Shown piece by piece: positions 47,447-59,835 of a stretch of 64,000 nt of DNA. This DNA is from Neurospora intermedia (taxonomy: Eukaryota > Ascomycota > Sordariomycetes > Sordariales > Sordariaceae): NCBI GenBank assembly GCA_037102815.1, contig BTPP01000006.1:1364001-1428000 (forward strand). Direction: 5' to 3'. Numbering within the stretch: the first letter of the stretch is position 1; every line of letters starts with the position of its first letter. The notes under the pieces are model-generated. The model was not told the DNA's origin. It searched no databases and was given only the letters and a program-made list of their open reading frames with translations. Made by a program: the position numbers and the translations under genes.

Positions 47447-49500
47447 TCAACGCGCCTTATCCATCTTCTCTTCCAACCAACCCAACACAATCTCTCTTCC
47501 CCTCTCATCCAGATCCCCAACCCCTTCCAAATCGCCAATCACCATGTCCTGGTCATCCACCACGCCCACGTCCGCCACCTTGACCCTCCTCGCCGCCTCC
47601 AGCTCCCAGTGGTGGAGGTCGATCAGGTAATCCTCGTCCCACTTCCGCCGCTCTTTGAGTTCCAACGTCTCAATGCTTCGCTGCATCAGTAGCGCCAGCT
47701 CGTACGCTTGCGTGCGGAAACTGTTCTCGCCAGCGGTGATGGCTACCGGGGGTTTGCGGTGTTTGCGCGTTTTGAGACGAGGACCCGATTTCTTCTTTCC
47801 TTCTGCTTCGCCTTGCGCTGAGTCGTCCTCTTCGCGCTTCTCTCCCTCGTCTTGTTCTTCTTCTTCTTCTTCTTCCTCCCCCTTTATCTTCTTCTGCTTC
47901 TGCTTCTGAATACCACTAAGTCCCTTTTGATTTCTGTTCCGGGCCGCGGTCTTAACAACCACCCCATCCTTCCCCCCCTCCGACGACCCAATCTTCGCCA
48001 AAGCATCACACTTGAACGGCAACTCTGCCGACGGCGTCTCATACAACAGTAACGTGTCCGGTAGCTTAAGCATGGAGTGCCTCGGCGGGAAATGCACATA
48101 GCTCTTGCGTGGGAACTTGCCAGGTAGAATCTCTACCTTGAGAGTTTGCCGGAGCATGTCTTCGGCCGCTACCTCGTCCGGCTCGCCTTCGGCGTCGTTG
48201 ATCATCGACATGTGCATACGGTAGTGCTCCGAGGGCTCCGAGTTGTCGGGGTCGAGGTCGTCGGTGGGGTTTTGGCTGGCTGGGAGGGGCGGCGGAGGTT
48301 GGTGAGGAGGAGGAGGGGGAGTAGAGGGGCAAGTCAATGGGTCGTGGGGTTCGCTGTGGACGTCCCCGGGGACGTTGATGTCGCCGCTGCTGACACCATT
48401 GGCATTGGCACCGGCACCAGCATCGACACCGGTAATCAAAGGCCCTGGAGGTGGCGGAAAAAGCCATTCAGGAACATACTTCTCATCAAAAGTCGTCGGA
48501 ACAAAAAGCCCCGCTGTGTGGAAAAACAGACAAGCGCTAGCAAAGCTGTCAAACAGTCCCGACGGCGAGCCAAAGAGGTCTTCGAGCCGGCGCTGATAAT
48601 GGGCAATGATGGGGGAGGTCGCAGCCGGTCCTGCATCTTTGTCGAGATCGCGATTCAGCTTGTGCAGCTGCTCCTCAATGAGGATGCGGTCGTCGCCCTT
48701 GGGCCGGTGGATCGGGTGGTCGGGCAAGAAAGTGGTCCAGTCGTAGATGCCGTTGTAGGCGAGAAGACCGCGTACGGCCATGCGCGCGTGCGGGTACGAC
48801 TCGGTGAGGGCCAGGCCGGCGGCCAGACTGGCGCCGAGGTAGGAGCCGCAGATGTAGACGTCTTTGCGTTTGGGGTATTTTGGTTGGAGGTTTTGGGTGA
48901 TCCAGGAGTAGCCGAAAAGAACGTCGTGGATAGGGGTGGGCCAGTGGAGGGGAGTTATGCTGATATCTTCTTCCTCTTCATTGGGTAGTTCCTCTTCTTC
49001 TTTGCTATCAGGTGTCTCGCTCGATTGATATCCTTCATCGTCAAAATCGGGCTCTTCAATCTTTGGCTTGAGTTTTGGCTGTGGCCTGTCGTCGTATAGG
49101 CCAGACCATCTGTAGTGAATGACAGCGGCCGAGTATGTGTGAAGCCATGATGGGAGATGATAGTTCGGGTCAGTCTCGTCCCGAGCAGCAAAGGGGGGGA
49201 TCCAGATGATTAAAGGATCGGTTGGCGGCCGGTCAGCGACATTGTACAGACTGAGCCACAGATATCAGTCTAAAGTTGACCTTCGTCACCCACAGCTTAC
49301 CAGGAGACTAATGATGTTATGTTGACCACCTACCTGACGGTAATCTCACCAGAAGAGGCGCATGGAACGGTATAGCGTTCTATCGAAGGCTCAAATGGGG
49401 GACTGCTACTGTAGAATCTTTTATGGGACGTTTGGCGCGGGAGTTTTGGTGAAGCGACAGTGATGCGCCTAAGTCTCAGTGCTACAGTCCATCTGGGCAT
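47447..49500 (-). CDS. Alpha/beta-hydrolase-fold protein with mitochondrial-type presequence
   Basis: Two exons (49500-49334 and 49250-47447) encode 656 residues. The 83-nt intron has a GTAGGT donor and a CTCAG acceptor and joins GEITV to SLYNVADRPP. The first 35 residues (MPRWTVALRLRRITVASPKL...FYSSS) are rich in Arg/Ser and lack acidic residues, as in mitochondrial presequences. An alpha/beta-hydrolase-like core follows: PLIIWIPPFAARDE (early strand), YSAAVIHYRWSG, and the nucleophile-elbow-like YICGSYLGASLAAGLALTES. The residues around the elbow serine (CGSYL) depart from plain GxSxG. Inserted are an acidic stretch (EEEELPNEEEEDI), a long Pro-rich region, and a Lys/Glu-rich low-complexity part encoded near 47.80-47.90 kb. 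The C-terminus (WELEAARRVKVADVG...) is charged. I recognise no substrate. Catalytic activity is uncertain because the acid and histidine cannot be placed. Confidence 0.8.
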
Positions 49501-50333
49501 CTTCTACGGAGTCGCCAGTTTATGGTGAAGTTCTGGCATAATTTATTTGTCAGACCCTGGTTCATTCTACGAGTTCACACCAGAGTGAGAGAAGCCTTGG
49601 ACACTGAACTAGAAATTCTTACTCGTCGGAGCACCAACTTATTCCTTCGTCTCTTTCCTTTTCTAGACGCCGAAAATACCCCATGGGAGGTTATGACATG
49701 CCAGGCTGGATAGATCAATGTTGATGTCACGATCAAAGCTGGGTGTTGTTTTGGTGTTTGGCTGCCGGCCGCCAGAAATTGTTAAGAGACGACGACCATA
49801 AACAGATGGAGGTACGTACCTACAGCAAATCACTGTCTGGCATCTGGCTACAGCTGAATGAAGCTAATGGGAAGTGGGGCCATGTGACTCCTCCACCGAA
49901 CAAGCTCTCATTAAAACCTTGGCAGAACTTGGCTTTTAGCGATCACCGCAGCCTCCAGAACATGTTCTTGCCCAGGGCAGCACGTCATATGATGGACGGG
50001 AATCAACGTGACAAACAACCCGACATTTTCTTTCAGCTTGGAAAGGGTTATCCAGGTTAGGCCAGGAAAGTATCAAGCCAACTTGTCTTATATCTTTACA
50101 ACCGTACCTACCTAGGTAGTCCCAATGAACCACCACCGATATTCATTCATGCTTCGTCCTTGCCCCCGTGATGCTACGATAATTCGACGATGACATTCAA
50201 CAGCAAGCGTCCATAGGGGAACCCATCCCGATACCCTATGACACTTCGCTTTACAACTATCATCATTTTGTCTTTCTTTTTTTTTTTTACTGTATCTCTC
50301 TTATAATCGCATTAATACTACCTATCTGACAAC
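49501..50333. promoter_or_regulatory. Divergent intergenic region between hydrolase-fold gene and TOK channel gene
   Basis: 833 bases with both start sites. The TOK side has a T-rich tract (50,270-50,290) and a C/T-rich leader. A TACCTACCTAGGTAG word lies at 50,104-50,118. Short open frames have no recognisable homology. Confidence 0.5.
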
Positions 50334-52634
50334 ATGCAGGACGCTGGTGGTGAGAATGTGGAGGAACATCTTCAAGAGGTCGATGCGCAGTACAAGGCCT
50401 CACTTCCCAAGCTTATGGGAGAGGATCAGGCCCATCGAGATCCCAGGTAAGTCACATCAGAGTCGTCCTTGGGTACTCAGTTTGTATAAGAGTATATACT
50501 GACGGTCTGGACTCTGTCAAGTCGATGGTGGTTTGCCTCGGCTGCTTTTCCCATGGTCGCAGGCACACTTGGGCCCGTTGCAAGCGCCTTCAGTATCTGT
50601 GCTCTAGTCCGGCCATGGAGACAAAATTACACCAAAGGGGCTGACATCAAGACCGCCACCTTCATCAAAGACCCAGCCTGGCTGATCGCTATCAATGCAG
50701 TCCAGCTTGCCATCGCGCTAAGCTCCAACCTGGCCCTACTCCTTAACATGACCAGGAGACTCCGGTTCTCCGTCGCTCAACCCGTCACCATTGTCGGATG
50801 GTACCTCTCATCCATATGCCTGATAGCCCTCGCAAGCACGACAGCCGGACCGCTGAGACCGGAAAACAACGACTTCATCTGGTCTGAAGCTTACTTTTAC
50901 GGCATCTACGCCGCAGTCCTGTACTTCGTTGTCGCTTCGCTCATGGTAGTTACCGTCTGGGGATCTCAGCAGGGGCACTACGCAAAGGATTTTATGCTCA
51001 CACCCAGTCAGAGGACACTGATGCTACAGACCATCTCGTTCCTCATCTACCTCCTCATCGGTGCCCTTATCTTTTCCAACACCGAAGGATGGAACTACCT
51101 CGACGGCGTGTACTGGGCGGCCGTGACGCTCTTTACCGTGGGATTTGGCGATTACTACCCTACCTCAACTCTCGGAAGGGCTCTCCTCTTCCCGTACTCC
51201 CTGGTCGGCATCATCAGCTTGGGTCTCGTTATTGGATCCATCCGCACTTTGATGCTAGAGCGCGGCAAGAAAAGACTTGATGCACGTATGGTGGAAAAGC
51301 TCAGACATCGCGTGTTAAGCAAAATGGCCAAGAAGGGAAAGGATGGTATACTTACACCCATAAGGGATGCAAATTCTGATTCCCCTGAACTGTCTTCCAG
51401 CTCTGGTCTGACCGAGTTTCAACGGCGACAATCCGAATTTGAGCTGATGAGAAAGATTCAAAAGCAGGCGACTCATAGGCATCGCTGGATAGCTTTGGCT
51501 ATCTCTACAAGCACCTGGTTGGTCTTATGGCTCGTGGGCGCCAAAGTCTTTCAAGAGTGTGAACGTCAGTATCAACAATTGACCTACTTTGATACCTTTT
51601 ACATGGCATATGTTAGTCTAACAACCATCGGATACGGAGATATCACACCGGTATCCAACGCCGGAAAGTCCTTTTGGGTCTTTTGGGCACTTCTCGCTCT
51701 TCCGACCATGACAGTCCTGATCTCTAATGCAGGAGATACCATTGTGAAGGGTATCAAAGATGCCACGGACAAAGTAGCTACCGTTACCATTCTTCCTAGC
51801 GAGCGGGGCTTCAAGAGCGAGTTCAAGGCAACCTTTAATGCCCTCTCTCATGGAAAGCTGTTTACCGCGGATATCGAGGAGTCGCCCCCAGGAATACATG
51901 GAGCGTCACAGCGCCATAGGTACAGCAGCGAGGAGGACGATGACGAGGGTGAGCAAGCTCAAGATCAAGCAGACGTTGATGCCGAAAGCGCAAACACGGG
52001 TCTGATAAAGCAGAAACAGGCGAAGAATGCAAGAAACGAAGAGAGTCATAAGAGGCGAGTGGAAGGTAACGCAGCTGAAGAGGACAGCGGCGATTGTCCT
52101 GATCGAGCAGTTCGCTTCGATGACTCCTCTACTACGTCAGGGAAGAAAGGATCGAACGGCCGGTCGAAGAAGATGGGAAACACGGATGACGAGGAGAACC
52201 CGTACGACCAGAACTCGAACTCAACTCCTCAGCTTCCCGAAATGACGCGTGCCGTGTCAATACCACGCCAGGACTTGCCCCAAAGCCCCATGGATCCGGC
52301 TGAGTACCACCTCACGCTGATTGAAGAGATCGGGCTAGTAATGCAACACCTCAAGAGCCACCCCCCGCGGAAGTACACTTTTCAGGAGTGGGCATGGTAC
52401 CTGCGGCTCATCGGAGAGGACGAGAGCGACGCAGCTAAGCACCGAAAGCCTCACGCTCATCTTCGTGGCAGTAAGGATGAACTGGAGGGGAAAGAACGGG
52501 CGAAGTGGAGTTGGGTCGGCAGCAGGAGTCCGTTGATGAGCTCTCAAGAGGAGGCCGAGTGGATCCTGGAGCGGTTGATCGAGACGCTGACTGACGAGCT
52601 CAGAGGCATCAAGGCCGCGAGGAGGAAGAATTGA
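50334..52634 (+). CDS. tokA: TOK-type outward-rectifying potassium channel
   Basis: Two exons (50334-50446 and 50522-52634) encode 741 residues. The 75-nt intron has GTAAGT and a TACTGAC branch point. The topology is the eight-helix, two-pore TOK plan found only in fungi: hydrophobic segments between about residues 50 and 235, a first pore with filter TVGFGD (243-248), and then, after a basic cytoplasmic loop, a helix (about 360-378), a second pore with TIGYGD (406-411) and a last helix. A long hydrophilic C-terminal region (about 480-741) is Glu/Asp/Ser/Lys-rich and lacks a known domain. TOK channels carry K+ outward across the plasma membrane and help set membrane potential and K+ balance. 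A TOK channel (NcTOKA) has been characterised in Neurospora crassa, and this gene is probably its counterpart; the name is by family only. Confidence 0.95.
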
Positions 52635-53627
52635 GATGAAGAATCAGAAAAGTCAGCAAACGGACACCTTCATGCCTGGTCTGTAAATGTGGTTTCATCA
52701 TGACTAAAGGGGTCACAAGTGAGGATTTCAAGTCCGAAATTCGAGACATGGTCTGCCTCACACATGGTTTGTGCACATGATGCTTCCCCTCATCTTCATC
52801 GGTTGTTGTAACTGGCAATTGGTCAGAAATTCAACTGTAGCATGGCGTGGCTGAGGTTCTATCTCTGAAGCGCAGGCCAAGATATTTCTTTCCTATTCCG
52901 GATGACCGACGACCCTTTGCTCCCGCTCCTATTACTGGGTCAAGACAGCAACATCCAATGTCAGTCGACACAGAACACCTCCTTCCCGAGCTGAGTCTGG
53001 AACGCAAATGACATCACCTACTACAAACTTTCAGACATATCTTTGAACACAACGAAGTACAACAACATCCTTACCGCTACACCTATTCGGTTGAGGAATC
53101 ACAAGGGTATCTTGCCAATAGATCACTTTTCTGCGACGGAGGATCCAGAGAATCCTCAAGGTACATTTATCTCTCTTCATACTCGCAGTGCCGTACCCGT
53201 TCGCAGTCGTCTATGCTCGCTCATGTTGGTTTACTTGATGTTACTCGCCCACTCTGTCCCCGTCTGACAGCAACAGAGAACTTCTTCATATTTCCATCAT
53301 CGGGTCAGCTGGGAACACCGTGAGTCTGCCAAATAGGAGAACTTCGCTTCTGTTGTCTTAAAGCAACTAGCCCGGTTCGAATTTGGTATATTTTTGCTTC
53401 CCATTGCTTCATAGTGCAACCTACCAACAACACGCCACTTACATCCAGGCATCAAGATAAATCCTAGATGAGAGGCTGACTTGCATATGTGTTTTTTTGC
53501 GCAGATACCCTCCCAACTTGAGCCAATTCCTACCAACAGCTTTCCAGATTGGAAACCTATATCAGCCAGTCATTCATTAGATTCACGGCTATACGAGAGC
53601 TTAGCTACTCAAACACAGATTTTCAAG
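52635..53627. other. Intergenic region between TOK channel and dehydrogenase-like gene
   Basis: It contains the TOK 3' UTR and the upstream region of the secreted dehydrogenase-like gene. Short open frames on both strands lack recognisable domains. An in-frame extension upstream of 53,628 (an ATG at 53,481) would precede the signal peptide and was not used. Confidence 0.5.
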
Positions 53628-55379
53628 ATGTTTCCGAGCACGGAGAAATTTACGGCACTGATGTTGCCCTCTTTGTTCTTCTGGCTCTCCGGTACTACGG
53701 TCCAAGCAGCAGCGTCGACATGCCCGGCGCCCGTTCCTGCGTCATATCCTGTACCGGTAGTCCGTAATGGTTTCGAAGCCCGGCTCGTGGCTACCGGACT
53801 CAAGAAGCCGAGAGGCATCATCGTCGATTCGAAAGGAAGGCTACTGGTCGTTGAGGCTGGTAAGGGGATCACACACTTGACTATCAAGGACGATGGATGG
53901 CCATGTTTGTCTGTAGAGAAGACCACGACAATTGTGTCAATGAGTGATGTAAGATTAGCTCTCCATCCTAACCGGCCGTCACCTTATACAGAACAACATG
54001 AAATAAAGACTAAAACTGTAACAGCTTAATCATGGCATCCAACTATCCATTGACGCAAAAACCCTCTACGCCTCTTCTTCCAACTCAGTCTACAGCTGGG
54101 CATACGACGCGGACGCCATCCGCGTCAGCGACGAGAAATCTCCCAAGACGCTCATCAGCAACATGACTAACGCGGGGGCGGCCACTCCACCCGCACGCTC
54201 CTTATCTCACGCAAACAGCCCGGAATTATGCTCGTCTCGCGCGGTAGCGGGAGTAACATCGATAACGGCGCCACCGACCATTCCTCCGGCATCTCACAGA
54301 TCCGAGCCTTCAACATCTCCGATCCCAACCTAGGAACACCCGGCGGCGGCGGCAAAGTATACGACTATCCCAGCGAAGGCTGGACCATCGGCTGGGGCTT
54401 GCGTAACTCGGTCGGAGTCGCCGAGGAGCCCAACACAGGCGGCATCTACAGCGTTGAGAACAGCGCGGATGGTATTAAGCGCTTTGGCGTGGACATCCAC
54501 GAAGACAGTCCCGGAGAAGAAATGAACTATCATGGTGTCCTCCGCTTCCCCTCTGATCAATCCTCTTCTGTCAACCAAGCACAACAGCAAGGAGGAAACC
54601 ACGGCTACCCCTACTGTCTCGCCCTCTACAACTCCTCTGCCTCCCCTTCCTTCCCCTCGTTAGGAGACCTGAAAACCGGCTCCCAATTCACCCACGACTC
54701 GACGCCCTATTCTATCCCCTTCTTGCCATCTTCCGACTCCTCCTCCTCCTCCTCACAAGCAAAAGCAAAACCAATCAACATCACCACCTCCGACACCTCC
54801 TGCTCCTCCACCAACTTCATCCCTCCCCGCCTCACCTTCCCCGCGCACACTGCTCCTCTCGACATCAAGTTCAGCAATAGCAATGGCAATGGCAACGACA
54901 ATCAAAGTCTAGGTCTAGGTCTAGCGTACATTTCTTTCCACGGAAGCTGGGACCGCTCTACTCCCGCCGGGTACAAGTTATCCGCTGTGCGATTCGATAC
55001 AAGCAAAGGGGAGCCGATAGAGGCAAGCGATAGCACGAACAGTCTTGTGGATATCATGTGGAATCGGGATGTGAGCAAGTGCCCGGAGCAGTGTTTTAGG
55101 CCGGTGGGACTGGCAGTTGATGGACAAGAAAGGATCTGGATGACGGATGACGATAAGGGGGATGTGTGGGTTTTGAAGCAGGTTGGGGAGGTCAAAGATG
55201 AGGAAGGTACGGGTGCTGATGGAGGGAGTGGGAGTGGGAGTGGAAGTGTCAATGGGGATAGTGATAGTGCCGCTGCCCCAATGCGTGTCAAGAGAAGTGG
55301 GAGTTGTGCGGAGTGGTTGGGTGTTGGGATGTCGGCTATGGCCGCGGTTATTGGGAGTCTGTTGTTTGCTGTCTTGTGA
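53628..55379 (+). CDS. Secreted PQQ/sorbosone-dehydrogenase-like enzyme, apparent frameshift
   Basis: Exons 53628-53948 and 54025-55379; the intron of 76 nt joins VSMSD to LNHGIQLSID. A signal peptide (MLPSLFFWLSGTTVQAAA) is followed by beta-propeller segments typical of the soluble glucose/sorbosone dehydrogenase (PQQ, AA12-like) family: GLKKPRGIIVDSKGRLLVVE, GWTIGWGLRNSVGVAEEP, GEEMNYHG, LAYISFHGSWDRS, FRPVGLAVDGQERIWMTDDD. A Ser/Gly-rich linker and a C-terminal hydrophobic tail (GMSAMAAVIGSLLFAVL) suggest a GPI anchor, so the enzyme would act at the cell surface on sugars. Within exon 2 the reading frame changes at the run of five G at 54,174-54,178: SNMTNA upstream and GGHSTRTLLIS downstream are both family-like but in different frames. 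A sequencing error in the G run, or a real frameshift mutation, would explain it. Full length would be about 557 residues. Confidence 0.8.
54172..54180 (+). other. Frame change at a G homopolymer in the dehydrogenase-like gene
   Basis: Five G follow GC here, where three or six would keep the family-like frame. Both flanking frames are clearly coding, and no intron with plausible ends fits without deleting conserved residues. Confidence 0.75.
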
Positions 55380-55858
55380 GTAGATTATGGTGTTTGAGGT
55401 TTGGAGGAGGCAAAGCATGTCTGCGATGATCATCAGTTACAAATGAATGGAGGTATTGCTTGATTCTTTGTTGCCTAGGTGCACTAAATCAGACTTGTGA
55501 GAAATGAGACGACGATAGCCTCTACAACAGCCACCTAACTTTTTGCGTCTACTTGCTTGAAATGCTAGGCTGAGTGCCGGTGCATTGCCCAAACTGCTGG
55601 GATATAGATACGAATGATTTTCCTAGTAAACACGCAACCTAAAACGTCCCGTTTGCCCAGATGGATGAAGGACTATCTGTAGATCTTTATTTTCCTCATC
55701 TCTCTCCTAGATTGACCCGAGTTACCGTAGCCTGTCTCATTCCCCCACGACCGGAGATTGGTACCACCAAATGTAGCGTGTGTGAACAGATCTCATGCAT
55801 ATGGTTCCACGCTTCTTGCTTAAAGATATATACGCCTCAAAAAGCTCTCAGGTTAGCA
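55380..55858. other. Convergent intergenic region between dehydrogenase-like and Kar5-like genes
   Basis: 479 bases between two stop codons, probably two 3' UTRs. A plus-strand open frame from 55,661 runs into the Kar5-like gene on the opposite strand and is judged a shadow. Confidence 0.55.
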
Positions 55859-57520
55859 TCAAATTTCAAGGGGCAACGCAGTCGTGTTTGCAGACGCTTG
55901 CCAAACCGACGAGTACAGAGGGCCTTCAAGAGACTGCAAAGCACCAGCAATCTGCTCATACGACGAAATCATGAACCCAGCCACCTCGCCAAGCGCCAAG
56001 AGTGCGAGGTTGCGAACAGCAGAGGGCGGTAGGCCATACGATCCCATAACGAGAGAAGCGGTAGGGCAAACGATGTAGGGCCACCAGCTGCGCGAGGTAG
56101 CACCGGTCAACAATGATTCGTTCACAGACGATGCCGCTTCCGCGGTGTCCTCCAGTATGTCGAGAATCTCGTTGGTGATGTTGGAGGCTTGTTGGAGTTT
56201 TTGTGTTTGGTCCTCGTATTTGGTGGCTAGGGTCTCGGTGACGGCGAGGAGACGGTCCATTCCTTGCTCGAGGTTGTCTTGACGGCGGGCTAATGCGGCG
56301 GCTTGTTGGTTGGAGAGTTCCTGTTCAGGGTTAGTCACGATGTATGCGATGGTTACTGTAAGGAAGATGACCTACAATTTGCTGTTGTAGTGCGGTGGTT
56401 GATGCTGCGGCTGTGGCAACCACCGCTACTAGGGCTCCAATACCATCATTGGCTCGGACGGAGACCTGTTGAAGGGCATGTTCGTGCGCATGGGCTACTT
56501 GCGAGTGGCCCTCAAGAACACCAGTAAGCAGGAGGTTGAGCAGTTTCTGCAGGTCTTCGGCTTGTTGTTGGCTGTCGTGTAGGGAGGCAGAAGACCTTTG
56601 GAGTGTTGCTTCAACATCGGTCGCCAAGTATTCATAAACCATGGCAAGCCCATCTCTCAGTTTATCGATCTGTGGTGTAAGATTGTCGAGATTTTTCATG
56701 GACTGTTGTGTCCGCAGGTCAAGTTGATTCATTTGCTTCTGAAGCTGAGCTTCCACGCCTTCTGTAAGGTTCTTCATCACATTCGTGAGTCGTTGATAGA
56801 GGAGAATATTTTGTGCTGTAAATCACTGTCAGCTACAATTTTTAAACGGTGTATCTCAAAGCAGATACCATACCTTTCTCATTATCCGCTCTGGCCGCCT
56901 CACAGAACCGCAAAGCCTTGTGCCGATAACTGATCCACGTATTCCACGCAGCATCTGACGACTTCATAGCAGACAGACAGTGGTCGATTTCATGACTGCT
57001 GACGTGGAGTTGTGCTTGGTCCCGGATCGCAATCTGACTCAGGGCTGGTTCCCGGAACTTGGCACATTGCGCCGGGATATTGAACCTGCCTCGCTCCAAA
57101 TCACATATCGCTAGACTGGCAGCGTAGGAATCAACAAAGTCACGAACTTGCCGACCAGTGTCTGTGAGGATTGTGGCGTCGTTCTTTCCGTCTACCAGCT
57201 GGCAGTTGTTGACTAGGAGTCGGGCGGCCACTCGATGGCAAAACGGTTCTGATTCGAGTTCTTGAAGTTCACTTAGGGCGACGGCGTAGATATTTGGTAG
57301 GCGTGAGGACTCTCGAAGTAGATCTGAAGGCTGGATGTTGCGGTCGATGTTGACCTGATGGTCAGCTGTGTGGTCATGTTAGTCAAGCCCAGCTGGTAGT
57401 GCCTTGATATTACTTACGAACTGCCACTTTTCTTTCACCTCCCCACGAAAAGGCCAGAGAAGGTGTAGCTGTAACGGCACAGAGAGCCGTGAAAAGAAGA
57501 CCCATGACCATACTTATCAT
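55859..57520 (-). CDS. kar5: Kar5/Tht1-like nuclear fusion protein
   Basis: Four exons (57520-57418, 57365-56874, 56815-56376, 56320-55859) encode 498 residues. Introns are short (52, 58 and 55 nt) with GT-AG ends. A signal peptide ([17 protein letters not shown]) is followed by the cysteine-containing Tht1/Kar5 signature: [31 protein letters not shown], then [17 protein letters not shown] and further cysteines. A central coiled-coil region (about 215-400) comes next, then two hydrophobic stretches near the C-terminus ([18 protein letters not shown] and [17 protein letters not shown]), which are likely membrane segments. Kar5/Tht1/Brambleberry proteins sit in the nuclear envelope/ER and are needed for nuclear-membrane fusion during karyogamy. 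In a sordariomycete this would matter in the ascus. The weak overall conservation of the family keeps the assignment at family level. A closely following in-frame ATG is an alternative start. Confidence 0.82.
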
Positions 57521-58601
57521 GTGAGTGAGATGCGACAGACTGATGATGATATTTCGAGAGTGTCAAATGCGTCCAGAAGAGTTCCGTCGAAGGGACTTCG
57601 ACAACTGAATACGAAATGAAAATCCTGGCGATATTGGTAGTGCAATTTTGGCGATCGAAGTTTGTGGCCATGCAACTGAAAATTTTGTGGTGTTTCTGAA
57701 GAGAAGGAGCGATTCAAGAGAGGGAAGGAAGGTGTATGAGGGTAAGTTGGCGATCGTGACTTCTCAAGGAAAGAGCAGCAAGCTTAAATTTAGCGGGAAG
57801 AGAATCACTCGATTTTGAGACCGCGAAAAGGTTTCCTGTGGAATGACTTCACTTGAAGTTCGCATCGAAGATGATTGTGGTTGTCTGTCGAGCTCGACCT
57901 TTGCTGGCTCTCAATCGTCTGATACGGCCCTGTCCCCTCCAACAGAAGCGAGCCTAGACAAAGATTTGGGATGTAGACCACTTGTCTTGACATCACTGGT
58001 ATGTGCATCTTTTCATCTGGTATCGAGAAAGTGCAAACAACTCGCCTGAGACATTTTGGAAGACTTCGACCGTGACGGGTGTTCTGGGTGGTGATGACTG
58101 TCGTGAGGTTGGCATCCGTAAAGTCGTCATCGGAAAGCTGGACGATTGTCGAACGGGAGATCAAGTTTCAATCCGAAGATTGTGAAACAATATGTTCCAT
58201 CGAGTAGTCTCCACACTTCCATGCCCTGTGCCATTTCTTGTGGAAGATTTCTTATTCGAGATAAATGATGTTGGATGGAATCACATCTGTTGGTGTTTGT
58301 CGTCGTTTCCTAGCCTAAGTGACTAGCAGCAGAGAGACTATGCGGATACGACCCTAACCCTGGTGTATCTGCAGCCAATCACTAGCTGCATTGCTGTGCC
58401 GCGTCAGGTCCGATACATTTTTTGGAGCTCTCCGAAGATCCACTCGGTTCATCCCACCACCCGGCCGGCTGCCATTGACTCGGTGCTGCCCTTGCGACTG
58501 CCATAACCTCCGAACTGGGAGCGCCGCGTCTCTTCGCCAATTCCGGTTCCGCATTGCGACGACGGCCAGCCACCCCGCCGACGACGACGACGCTCACCAC
58601 A
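57521..58601. promoter_or_regulatory. Divergent intergenic region between Kar5-like gene and mrpl6
   Basis: 1.08 kb with two outward start sites. Open frames inside (for example 57.8-58.16 kb minus) have no recognisable homology. The mrpl6 side is GC-rich with CCACCCCGCCGACGACGACGACG just before the start codon. Confidence 0.5.
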
Positions 58602-59682
58602 ATGTTGGCCCCAAGCCGAAGGAGGGTCCTTGAGGCCGTTGCCTCTTCTTCATCTTCTTCCGTCGTCACACTCCCCGGCTTCCTCGTGCCCGCTTTCCAA
58701 CAGACTGCCGGTGCCGCCGCCCGGCGCAACTTTTCCGCGACGACAACCCGCCCGTCCAAGCTCGGCCGCACCCCGCTCAGCATCCCTCCTGGCGTCGAAA
58801 TCACCATTGGCGAGCCCTTTGTCAAGCGCGACATGACGCAGTGGAAGCAGCAGCCTAAGCGCAAGATCACGGTGCAGGGCCCGTTGGGTTAGTTTGTTCT
58901 TTCATAAACTTGGAGTCGGAAAAAGGACCGGATGGGTGTTTTCATTGAGGATACGCGACGAAATTGGCACTGGCGTAACGGATGGGCTGGGTGAGGCGCG
59001 AGAGAGATCATGGATTATGGGTGTCTGTGCGAGAGTGCAAAGGGGGAACCAGAATGGGAACAGAGCAACTGGCTGACTTGTTGCACGTGTGCGCTGTGCT
59101 TTTTTACAGGACAACTTGAGATGGACATTCCCGACTTCATCAAGATCGACCACGACGCCGAGGCAAGGAGAGCGACCCTCAGCGTAGCGAACCGGGACGA
59201 GAAGGAGCAGAGAGAGATGTGGGGTATGGCAAACACCTTCCTTGTCTTGGAGAATGTGGAAAGTTACGGGCGGCCAGTTAGCTGACGATTTCGACTCTTT
59301 CTTGGACAAAACAGGAACGACATGGGCGTACCTTAACCGCTTCATTATGGGTGTATCAGAAGGTCATACGGCCGTGTTGCGCCTGGTTGGTATCGGTTAC
59401 AGAGCTACAATCGACACCCGTCCCGAGAAGGAGGAATACCCCGGCCAGCAGTTCGTCTGCCTCAAGCTCGGTTTCTCCCACCCCGTCGAGATGGGCGTGC
59501 CCAAGGGCATGAAGGCCAGCACGCCGCAGCCGACAAGAATCCTGCTCGAGGGCATCAACAGAGAACAGGTCATGACCTTCGCCGCTGATATCAGGAGGTG
59601 GCGTGTACCGGAACCCTACAAGGGTAAGGGTATCTTTGTTAACGGCGAAACCATCAAGTTGAAGCAGAAGAAGATCAAATAG
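58602..59682 (+). CDS. mrpl6: Mitochondrial large ribosomal subunit protein uL6m
   Basis: Three exons (58602-58887, 59110-59223, 59315-59682) encode 255 residues. The introns are 222 and 91 nt; the first is long for this window. An N-terminal presequence rich in Arg/Ser/Ala (MLAPSRRRVLEAVASSSSS..., ending near FSATTTRPSKLGR) points to the mitochondrial matrix. The body matches bacterial-type L6: SKLGRTPLSIPPGVEI, KITVQGPLGQLEMDIPDF, MGVSEGHTAVLRLVGIGYRA, LKLGFSHPVEMGVPKGM and the C-terminal RRWRVPEPYKGKGIFVNGE. uL6 sits near the sarcin-ricin loop and helps shape the GTPase-factor binding site. The start at 58,602 has the CACA-ATG context. It converges with the nucleotidase gene, with only 153 bp between stops. 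Confidence 0.95.
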
Positions 59683-59835
59683 AGGACGCGCGGTGGGTTT
59701 TGATGGTCGATATGGTTGTTGATGATGATGATAAGGGGGGAATATTGTACATTTAGTCTATTATTTTTTTTGGCACACACATGGCTTCTTTACGGCCCGA
59801 TACCTGCCATAACCTGTACACTATGACACGAGGCT

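Noticed and set aside
47852-48988. Plus-strand frames opposite the hydrolase-fold gene, up to 280 codons
   Set aside because: They lie antisense to a clear spliced gene and have no recognisable domain.
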